Below the pieces are notes generated by a model, which was not told the origin of the DNA, searched no databases, and saw only the letters and a program-made list of their open reading frames with translations. A program made the position numbers and the translations under genes. Positions 1 through 6,130 of a DNA stretch of 6,778 nt are shown piece by piece (the first letter of the stretch is position 1; each line of letters opens with the position of its first letter). The stretch covers positions 1 through 6,778 of the forward strand of contig JAESUF010000198.1 in the NCBI GenBank assembly GCA_016763215.1. The letters are read 5' to 3'. The DNA comes from Flavobacteriaceae bacterium (GTDB lineage: Bacteria; Bacteroidota; Bacteroidia; Flavobacteriales; Flavobacteriaceae).

Positions 1-759
1 GATGTAATGTTTGAAGGTTCTGCCGATGAATTAAAGCAAACCAAGGTTACACAACCAGCTGTTTTCTTACATTCTGTAATCTTAGTAAAAGTATTAGGCG
101 ATTCTTTTCAACCAGAAATGGTTGCTGGTCATTCATTAGGAGAGTTATCTGCTTTGGTAGTTGCAGGAGTTTTGTCTTTTGAAGATGGACTAAAATTGGT
201 TTCTCAACGTGCCTTAGCAATGCAAAAAGCATGTGAGATTCAACCTTCTACTATGGCTGCTGTTTTAGGACTGGATGACGAAGTAGTAGAACAAGTTTGT
301 AATGATATTGACGGAGTTGTAGTTGCTGCAAATTATAACTGCCCTGGGCAGTTGGTAATCTCAGGAGAAGTTTCTGCTATTGAAAAAGCTTGTGAAGTAT
401 TAACAGAAAAAGGAGCAAGAAGAGCATTGGTATTACCCGTAGGTGGAGCATTTCACTCACCGATGATGGAACCTGCAAGAGAGGAGTTGGCTGCAGCTAT
501 TGAAGCGACTAATTTTAACGATCCTGCTTGTCCAGTATATCAAAATGTGCCAGCGAAAGCTATAAATAATGCTGATGAAATAAAAGAAAACCTAATGGCG
601 CAATTAACAGCTCCCGTAAAATGGACGCAATCTATTCAAGCAATGATTGCTGATGGAGGAACTGAATTTATTGAAGTTGGTCCAGGAAAAGTATTACAAG
701 GCTTAATGCGTAAGATAGATAGATCTGTAGCAGCAAGTGGTGCTAGCTTAGAAGCTTAG
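1..759 (+). CDS. fabD: Malonyl-CoA:acyl-carrier-protein transacylase, 5'-truncated by window edge
   Basis: FabD moves the malonyl group from CoA to the phosphopantetheine arm of acyl carrier protein in the cytoplasm, supplying the extender for type II fatty-acid synthesis. The frame is open from base 1 (Asp-Val before the first visible Met at 7), so the gene starts outside the window. The 252 residues seen, against about 290-310 for the family, lack only the N-terminal oxyanion segment (usual FPGQGSQ motif). The nucleophile elbow GHSLGE is present with the Ser codon at 133-135. The catalytic His lies in GGAFHSPMM (codon 454-456). NCPGQLVISG and the C-terminal EVGPGKVLQGL block are also typical. 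The product looks intact and active. The stop at 757-759 is followed about 20 bases later by a strong terminator, so this is the last gene of its transcript. Identification is from family motifs and is very secure. Confidence 0.96.
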   Translation, partial: DVMFEGSADELKQTKVTQPAVFLHSVILVKVLGDSFQPEMVAGHSLGELSALVVAGVLSFEDGLKLVSQRALAMQKACEIQPSTMAAVLGLDDEVVEQVCNDIDGVVVAANYNCPGQLVISGEVSAIEKACEVLTEKGARRALVLPVGGAFHSPMMEPAREELAAAIEATNFNDPACPVYQNVPAKAINNADEIKENLMAQLTAPVKWTQSIQAMIADGGTEFIEVGPGKVLQGLMRKIDRSVAASGASLEA

Positions 760-778
760 AAATACAATAATATAAAAT

Positions 779-808
779 AAAAAAACCGCTCAAATGAGCG
801 GTTTTTTT
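779..808 (+). terminator. Rho-independent terminator after fabD
   Basis: A run of seven A (779-785) leads into CCGCTC (786-791), a four-base loop AAAT, GAGCGG (796-801) and seven T (802-808). The A and T runs can extend the 6-bp GC-rich stem to 13 bp. It stands 19 bases beyond the fabD stop. The A-run on the other side would give a U tail on the minus strand too, but no minus-strand gene ends here. Confidence 0.9.
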
Positions 809-927
809 ATTGATTACTAGTTTTTATTTTTATAGCGAAATAGAGTTTTCTATTTGATAATCAGGTATTTATACTGTTAATTATTATGAATTTCTATTTT
901 ATATTTACAGATAAAAACAATTTAATC

Positions 928-2274
928 ATGGAAATAAAAAGTAAAAGTAAATCGAAAGTAACCCTTAAGAAGGAATTTGAACAACATTACCAGAGGAAAC
1001 ACGGAGTTGTAGCTGGTTTTCTCCCACAACAAGCAGGTTATATCGGGAAGTGGTTAAGCGCACAAGTAAAAGCGGCAAAAATAGAACAGGAAAGATTAGG
1101 AGAAAGCTATTTTTTTACTCCAAGTATGTTAATTTTTATAAACTACATTAACAGCAATCCCTTATTGAAATCTCAAGTCACTTTAATGATTGGACAAGGG
1201 TTGTTAGTGCATCAAGAGTATGAACACAAAGCGGATTATCATATATGTAATCTTGATGATTTATATCTTGTCTTAAATCATACCATTCAAAGGGCTCCTA
1301 TTTTCGCTCCTGACATTCCACATACAGCTTTCCCAATTTCAGGAATATTTGTGTATATGATGTTTACGCTAGCAGGTTGGAAAATCTTTAGAAATAAAGA
1401 ATTTAATAATCATTTAAGAATTGTTTTAGATGAATGGTGTGCTTATTTAGATTCGAAAGAATCACTTAGTGTTATAACTACCGGTAAGTATGGTTGGTTG
1501 TCTGAGGAGTCTGTTATTGCAAACAACTTGGATCAATTTGTTACCGAAGCTCAAAAAATAGCGGACCCTATTCATTGGGGTTTTAAAAGCTTTAACGGTT
1601 TTTTTCATAGAAATATAATCAAAATATGTAGACCAATAGATGGGATTGGAAATGAAGCTGTTGTGGTTTCTGCTAATGACGGGACAGTTAATCGATTGGC
1701 AAGAAATGTGAAAAAGGAAGCAGATTTTATGCTCAAGAGTCAGCCTTATTCTTTGGTAAACATGTTAGATAATTCTGTATATACTGATCGATTTGTAGGA
1801 GGAGATGTGCTACAAACATTTTTGAGTGGTCATGATTACCACAGATGGCATGCACCTATATCTGGAATTATAAAAGACATGCGTATTGTTCCGGCATTTA
1901 TGTTTAGTGAACTATTATCTATGGGGTTTGACGACTCTGCGGGTACTCTTTCACAACAGTATGAAGCGAATGTGAATACTCGTGCTTTAATTTTTATAGA
2001 AAGTCCCAATCCAAAAATAGGAATGGTTTGTGTTATTCCTATAGGGATTACAGAAATATCATCCATAAAGTTTAACGATAAAATTCATATTGGAGACCAT
2101 GTTACGAAAGGCGATTTATTAGGAAGGTTTAGTTATGGAGGTTCTAGTTTGTGTACTGTTTTTCAACCGGATGCCATTAAGCAGTTTACTGTGGTAAATC
2201 CAGAGAATGGAGTTAACAGTAATGATGGACCATTTATTCGCGTTAATGCTCAAACTGCAATTGCGAATATCTAA
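928..2274 (+). CDS. Phosphatidylserine decarboxylase-like pyruvoyl enzyme with N-terminal PSDC (PsiD-type) domain
   Basis: A predicted self-processing, pyruvoyl-dependent decarboxylase of 448 residues. Residues about 30-200 resemble the PSDC domain (PF12588 by recall): GFLPQ near the front, a VLNHTIQRAP block, FPISG, an M-x(4)-AG stretch and a closing GWLS (Trp190). Residues about 210-448 are the PSD core. Its signatures are FNGFFHR (222-228), SANDG with Asp251, the DYHRWH motif (303-308; His305 and His308) and the cleavage motif GGSS. By family logic the chain is cut between Gly405 and Ser406, giving a beta chain of 405 residues and an alpha chain of 43 whose Ser406 becomes the pyruvoyl group. 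No signal peptide or clear membrane helix is visible. I prefer ATG 928, which follows an A-rich AAAAACAA stretch; in-frame ATG 886 would add 14 hydrophobic residues without an evident binding site. Ordinary bacterial Psd proenzymes are much shorter (about 220-320) and lack the N-terminal domain, so phosphatidylserine may not be the substrate. An amino acid such as tryptophan, as in PsiD, is possible. The family call is firm; the substrate is unknown. Confidence 0.9.
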   Translation: MEIKSKSKSKVTLKKEFEQHYQRKHGVVAGFLPQQAGYIGKWLSAQVKAAKIEQERLGESYFFTPSMLIFINYINSNPLLKSQVTLMIGQGLLVHQEYEHKADYHICNLDDLYLVLNHTIQRAPIFAPDIPHTAFPISGIFVYMMFTLAGWKIFRNKEFNNHLRIVLDEWCAYLDSKESLSVITTGKYGWLSEESVIANNLDQFVTEAQKIADPIHWGFKSFNGFFHRNIIKICRPIDGIGNEAVVVSANDGTVNRLARNVKKEADFMLKSQPYSLVNMLDNSVYTDRFVGGDVLQTFLSGHDYHRWHAPISGIIKDMRIVPAFMFSELLSMGFDDSAGTLSQQYEANVNTRALIFIESPNPKIGMVCVIPIGITEISSIKFNDKIHIGDHVTKGDLLGRFSYGGSSLCTVFQPDAIKQFTVVNPENGVNSNDGPFIRVNAQTAIANI

Positions 2275-2305
2275 AGGGAACTAAGAATTGGTTTTCTTGA
2301 CCATA

Positions 2306-2380
2306 AAAAATCCCGCTTTTTATACTGAACTTTTACACGGAGTTTGTCGAAGTGTGTTTTAGTAACTAAGTGGGATTTTA
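2306..2380 (+). terminator. Long nested hairpin after the decarboxylase gene, probable terminator
   Basis: AAAATCCCGCTT (2307-2318) pairs with AAGTGGGATTTT (2368-2379): 12 bp with one G-U pair, A-rich on the left and T-rich on the right as in the other terminators here. Inside it, TACTGAA (2323-2329) pairs with TTTAGTA (2358-2364, one G-U), and ACAC (2335-2338) with GTGT (2352-2355). It begins about 32 bases after the decarboxylase stop. The 49-base insert in the loop makes it unusual. It could be a simple terminator whose loop was invaded by a short repeat. Function is inferred from position and structure. Confidence 0.6.
2323..2364. repeat. Possible degenerate dispersed intergenic palindrome inside the hairpin loop
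   Basis: This stretch contains CTGAACTT followed by a CAC...GTG-bounded core with TTTGTCGAAGTG (2343-2354). From memory, it resembles the short TGTCGAAGTG / CTGAACTT palindromic elements scattered between genes in many Flavobacteriia. Only one copy lies in the window, so repetition cannot be shown here. It carries no coding potential. Confidence 0.35.
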
Positions 2381-2549
2381 TTAGTATCATCGTTTGTAGG
2401 AGTGATATTTTACCTAATCTTTAATTCACCTTTTCTAATCACGTATTAATACTTGTTTTATAAAAGGGGAGATTCTACCCATTTTTCAATCATGATTTTA
2501 AAGGATATTGACGGATAAGAAATAATTCAATCAATCTAAAAACAAAGAA

Positions 2550-3131
2550 ATGGGAAATACCAAAGAGAATGCGGATAAAATGACATTAGATATCGCAGTA
2601 AAAACATTAAAAACTGGGAATGAGAATTTTGTTAAAAATCCATCAACGAATAGAGATTTAAAAGCTGAGGTAAAAAGAACCTCTGGAGGTCAAACTCCAT
2701 TTGCAGCTGTACTAAGTTGTATTGATTCTAGAGTACCTGTAGAAACTATTTTTGATTTGGGTATTGGAGATGTTTTTAGCTTTCGTGCCGCGGGGAATTT
2801 TGTCGATCAAAAAAGTCATGAGAATAATAATATTTTGGGAAGTTTAGAGTTCGCAAAACATTCAGGAGTACAATTAATTCTTGTTTTAGGCCATTCACGT
2901 TGTGGGGCTATCCAAACAGCTATAAGTGGAGGTGCAACTGAACGTAAACAAATAGATGAGATGATTGTAAGGCTTAGAGAGAATATCACAACAAAAGACG
3001 AAAAAGAAGCAACAAAAGAAAATGTAAGAAATACGATCAAACATATTAGAGAACAAAGTCATTATTTAGATGGCTTTGAAATTATAGGAGGGGTTTATGA
3101 TATTGTAACTGGCGAAGTAGAATTTCTTTAG
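2550..3131 (+). CDS. Beta-class carbonic anhydrase
   Basis: A zinc enzyme interconverting CO2 and bicarbonate, cytoplasmic because no signal peptide is visible. The 193-residue length is normal for a compact bacterial beta-CA. The metal-site motifs are intact: SCIDSRV gives Cys57 plus the Asp59-Arg61 dyad, and GHSRCGA gives His115 and Cys118. The flanking FRAAGN (78-83) and LGSLEFA (96-102) blocks are also characteristic. The C-terminus ends in a GGVYDIVTGEVEFL segment typical of the family. ATG 2550 follows AAACAAAGAA, a usual A-rich Bacteroidota start context; Met11 (2580) is a less likely alternative. The gene is preceded by a hairpin and a 170-base spacer, and followed 24 bases later by a bidirectional terminator, so it is probably monocistronic. 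The role is likely bicarbonate supply for carboxylases, including acetyl-CoA carboxylase, or pH/CO2 balance; the exact role is inferred. Family assignment is secure. Confidence 0.96.
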   Translation: MGNTKENADKMTLDIAVKTLKTGNENFVKNPSTNRDLKAEVKRTSGGQTPFAAVLSCIDSRVPVETIFDLGIGDVFSFRAAGNFVDQKSHENNNILGSLEFAKHSGVQLILVLGHSRCGAIQTAISGGATERKQIDEMIVRLRENITTKDEKEATKENVRNTIKHIREQSHYLDGFEIIGGVYDIVTGEVEFL

Positions 3132-3155
3132 AGATAACTACATATATAATAAAAA

Positions 3156-3180
3156 AAAGCCCGCTCATTGAGCGGGCTTT
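3156..3180. terminator. Bidirectional terminator between convergent carbonic anhydrase and M16 peptidase genes
   Basis: GCCCGCTC (3159-3166), loop ATT, GAGCGGGC (3170-3177) is a perfect 8-bp GC-rich stem, extended by AAA/TTT to 11 bp. It is preceded by eight A (3151-3158) and followed by a T-rich stretch. It therefore gives a U tail on both strands. It stops the plus-strand carbonic anhydrase transcript. For the minus-strand peptidase it lies just beyond the stop at 3187-3189. Confidence 0.93.
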
Positions 3181-3186
3181 CTTTAT

Positions 3187-6018
3187 TTAATCCTTAATTG
3201 GAATTTCTGTTTTGTTTAGTAAAATAGGTTTTCCAAATCCTAGTTTTTCCATGCGTTTGAGTTGTGTTTTGGCATCACCAACAACCAACCAAATCATCTT
3301 ATTTGGATCTAAGTATTGATTAGAAAGTTCTTGAATACGACCAATAGTCATATCATTAACAATTTTCTCACGATCTTTTACATAATCAGGATTTAAACCG
3401 TAATTACTAATGTTTTCTAACATTCTCAATTTAGCGCCCATTGTTTCAAAAGCTCTTGCATTACTTTTAATCAAGAACCCTTTGGTTGTTTTTAAATCTT
3501 TCTCGGTGTAATTTTTACCGTAGTTTCCGATAATCTGTTTTACCAATTGAGAAGCTTCTAAAGTGACATTGCTACGCACTCCACTTGAAATGGTAAAAGA
3601 ACCTTTGTCTTTAGAACCTGAGAATCCAGAACGAATTCCGTACGTATATCCTTTTCCTTCACGTAATTGTTGCGTTAATTGCGAGGCAAATCCACCACCA
3701 CCAAGAATGTAATTCATTACGGTAGCAGAATAGAAATCGTTGTCTGTATATGCTAATGCAGGCGATCCAAATCGCAATTGCGATTGTTTTGCATTTGGAA
3801 TGTCATAAAAATAAACTGTCGACTTTTTAGGTGCTTCAGGCGTTTTGTATGTTGGAATAGTTACTTCTTTCGAAGCCCAATCTGCTTCAAGACCTTTTAA
3901 AGAGGCTACAACGTCTTCTTTGCTAATGTCTCCTACCACATGCATTTTGGCAACAGATGGTGAGATGTAGCTATTGTAATATGCTTTTAAATCGTCCATA
4001 GTAATTGCATTTACAGACTCCATAGTTCCTAAAGTATTTTTAGAACGAATGTTATTCTCTCCATAAATTAATTTATTGTACGCATTGGCAGCTATAGCGT
4101 TCGGACTTGCTTGTTGCCCCCTTAATCTATTGATGGTACTTTTCTTTAGTAATTCAAACTCTGTAGCATCCCACCTAGGTTCTAGCAGCATTTCTTTTGC
4201 CAAGGCCAACGTTTTATTGTAGTTCTTTTTTAAGGTAGTTCCGTTTACACGAATACTTTCTCTTCCTGCAAAAATAGTTACAGAAGCTCCTAGTTGTGCT
4301 AAGGCAGATTCTAGTTCGCTAACCGTTTTGTTTTTAGTTCCTCTCCCCATTAATCTAGCGGTTAAATTAGCAACACCTAATTTGTCCATGCTTTCTAATA
4401 ATTGACCTCCATCAATCACTAAATTGAATTGCACTAACGGAACTTCATCACTTTCAACTCCGTATACTTTGATACCATTTTCTAAGGTGCTTTCCCAAAC
4501 TTCTGGAACTTTTACTTCAGGAGCTTTTCCATAAGGAGGTTCTATTGAGCGATCAAAAGAAGAAGGTGTTTTTTCATATTTGGCAGCAATAGAAGCATCA
4601 AAACTTTCTTCAGCTCCAATCACAATTTTCTCTTCTTTAATAATAGCTTCCGTAGCTCCAGTTAATGCTAAGTCTTTTGCATTTCTAGGGACAAAACTAG
4701 TTGCAATAAAATTCTTTCCTTTGATGTATTTATTATACGCATTCATCACATCTTCGATGCTTACGGAGAGCGTGTTTTTAATGTCTTGTGTTATATAGCC
4801 AGGATCATTTGCATAGGTATTATAAGAAGCTAGATTCGTTCCTTTTCCTAAAACACTAGAAAGACTTCTGTAGAAATTCGTTTCTTGCCCTGCTTTTATT
4901 CTGTCTAAATCTTTTTGCGGAGTTCCATTCTCTTCGAAATCAGCGAATGCTTGCTCAACCCCTTTTTTAACAGCATCTAATTTGGTGTTGTTAAATGCGG
5001 TTATGGAGATTTGTACTTGACCTGCTACTTCTGAAGTATAATTAAACATAGAAGTAAAAGAGGTCAACATTAAATCATCGACCAATACGTTGTTTAAAGG
5101 AGCTTCTTTTCCGCTTGATAAGTATTCCGATAAGATATCTAAAGCATAGGAATCTTTATGATACAATTCTACTGCTGGCCAAACAATTTCTAATTGAGGT
5201 AAGCGAGCAAAATTGTCTTCATAGTACAAAGATTTCGATTCAGGAACCACCCCAGGAGTCTTTTCTAAAGCAGGAATGTCTTCTCCTCTTGGAATTTCAT
5301 CGAAGTACTTGTGTACCCATTTTTTAGCTTGTTCAACATCTATGTCTCCCGATAAAACTAAAGTAGAGTTATTTGGTACATACCATTTTTTGAAGAAGTT
5401 TTTTACATCTTGTAAGGTCGCATTTTGTAAGTCTTCTAAAGACCCAATTACTTGCCAATTGTAAGGGTGATTTTTTGGGTATAAATTACGATCAATAATT
5501 TGTTGACTAAAACCATAGGGTCTATTATCGACACTTTGTCTTTTTTCGTTTTTAACGACTTGCTTTTCTTTTGCAAGTACTTGATCGGTTACGGTATTGA
5601 TAAACCAACCTAATTTGTCAGCCTCAGCCCAAATCATTTTCTCTAGGGCATCGCTAGGGACTGTTTGTAAATAATTAGTTCTATCACGAGATGTAGAGCC
5701 ATTCGCTCCGGATCCACCAATCCGAGCACTCATTTTATCGAGCCCACCTTTTCCAAGGTTTTCAGATTCTAAGAATAATAAGTGTTCAAATAAATGTGCA
5801 AACCCTGTTCTTCCTTCTATTTCTCGACCAGATCCTACATGGGCCATTAGCTCTACAGCAACAACAGGATCGGAACGGTCTACATGGAAAATTACGTCTA
5901 AACCATTGTCTAGGGTAATTTTCTCATAGTCAATAGAAAGTTCTGGAACTTTTTTTTCGGTTGGGTTACAAGCAATAAAACAAGTAACCAGTAAGCCTAA
6001 AATGATTTTTTTGGTCAT
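3187..6018 (-). CDS. M16 family (pitrilysin/insulinase-like) zinc metallopeptidase, predicted lipoprotein
   Basis: A 943-residue protease expected to degrade peptides in the envelope. Residues 1-17 form a lipoprotein signal: two Lys, a hydrophobic stretch, then a FIAC lipobox with acylated Cys17. No acidic export cluster follows the Cys (NPTEKK), so surface display is not clearly indicated and periplasm-facing anchorage is the default. The first half (about 30-450) is catalytic, with the inverted zinc motif HLFEH (His75, Glu78, His79) and the downstream Glu151/Glu158 pair, Glu158 being the likely third ligand. The second half (about 508-940) repeats the fold without HxxEH. It keeps the LREGKGYTYG motif (Arg786, Tyr793) that shapes the substrate site in M16 partners. 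Both halves needed for a closed chamber are thus fused in one chain, where many bacterial M16B enzymes use two proteins. The ATG at 6016-6018 gives the best signal peptide. galE lies 112 bases upstream on the same strand with no evident terminator between. Substrate unknown; possibly signal or other imported peptides. Confidence 0.94.
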   Translation of the reverse strand: MTKKIILGLLVTCFIACNPTEKKVPELSIDYEKITLDNGLDVIFHVDRSDPVVAVELMAHVGSGREIEGRTGFAHLFEHLLFLESENLGKGGLDKMSARIGGSGANGSTSRDRTNYLQTVPSDALEKMIWAEADKLGWFINTVTDQVLAKEKQVVKNEKRQSVDNRPYGFSQQIIDRNLYPKNHPYNWQVIGSLEDLQNATLQDVKNFFKKWYVPNNSTLVLSGDIDVEQAKKWVHKYFDEIPRGEDIPALEKTPGVVPESKSLYYEDNFARLPQLEIVWPAVELYHKDSYALDILSEYLSSGKEAPLNNVLVDDLMLTSFTSMFNYTSEVAGQVQISITAFNNTKLDAVKKGVEQAFADFEENGTPQKDLDRIKAGQETNFYRSLSSVLGKGTNLASYNTYANDPGYITQDIKNTLSVSIEDVMNAYNKYIKGKNFIATSFVPRNAKDLALTGATEAIIKEEKIVIGAEESFDASIAAKYEKTPSSFDRSIEPPYGKAPEVKVPEVWESTLENGIKVYGVESDEVPLVQFNLVIDGGQLLESMDKLGVANLTARLMGRGTKNKTVSELESALAQLGASVTIFAGRESIRVNGTTLKKNYNKTLALAKEMLLEPRWDATEFELLKKSTINRLRGQQASPNAIAANAYNKLIYGENNIRSKNTLGTMESVNAITMDDLKAYYNSYISPSVAKMHVVGDISKEDVVASLKGLEADWASKEVTIPTYKTPEAPKKSTVYFYDIPNAKQSQLRFGSPALAYTDNDFYSATVMNYILGGGGFASQLTQQLREGKGYTYGIRSGFSGSKDKGSFTISSGVRSNVTLEASQLVKQIIGNYGKNYTEKDLKTTKGFLIKSNARAFETMGAKLRMLENISNYGLNPDYVKDREKIVNDMTIGRIQELSNQYLDPNKMIWLVVGDAKTQLKRMEKLGFGKPILLNKTEIPIKD

Positions 6019-6084
6019 GATTGAAAAATTTGGTGGGTGAATTTACTAAAATTAGAACGAGGAAAAGCTTAATAGATTGTTAAA

Positions 6085-6110
6085 GAAAACTAAATATTGT
6101 TGAATAACAA
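6085..6110 (-). promoter_or_regulatory. Weak candidate Bacteroidota promoter for the M16 peptidase gene
   Basis: Read on the minus strand, TTTG with its CAA complement at 6108-6110 is followed after 15 bases by TAGTTTTC (complement 6085-6092). That is one mismatch from the Bacteroidota -7 consensus TAnnTTTG. The spacer is shorter than the usual 17-23. It would place the transcript start about 60 bases before the ATG. Such AT-rich matches occur easily by chance. Confidence 0.22.
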
Positions 6111-6130
6111 ATAGTTGAAGACAGCAGCTT

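Noticed and set aside
853..879. TTTG...TACTGTTA as a promoter for the PSD-like gene
   Set aside because: The -7 element matches only part of TAnnTTTG and the spacer is 15 bases. It is too weak in AT-rich DNA, although a start near 885 would fit initiation at 928.
1836..2066. Antisense open frame within the PSD-like gene, and similar antisense frames inside fabD, the carbonic anhydrase and the M16 gene
   Set aside because: They have low-complexity or unconvincing products, no family motifs and no start context, and they lie wholly opposite well-supported genes.
928..2274. Annotation as canonical psd for phosphatidylethanolamine synthesis
   Set aside because: The length and N-terminal domain differ from bacterial Psd and no pssA is adjacent, so a gene symbol would overstate what is known.
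2395..2549. Riboswitch, promoter or small RNA in the spacer before carbonic anhydrase
   Set aside because: Apart from a 10-bp AT-rich palindrome I find no good -33/-7 pair and no recognisable aptamer or stable structure.
6019..6130. Operon or terminator between galE and the M16 gene
   Set aside because: Only a weak 5-bp TTGTT/AACAA hairpin is present (6098-6111 area). Neither a terminator nor co-transcription can be shown, and the functions are unrelated.
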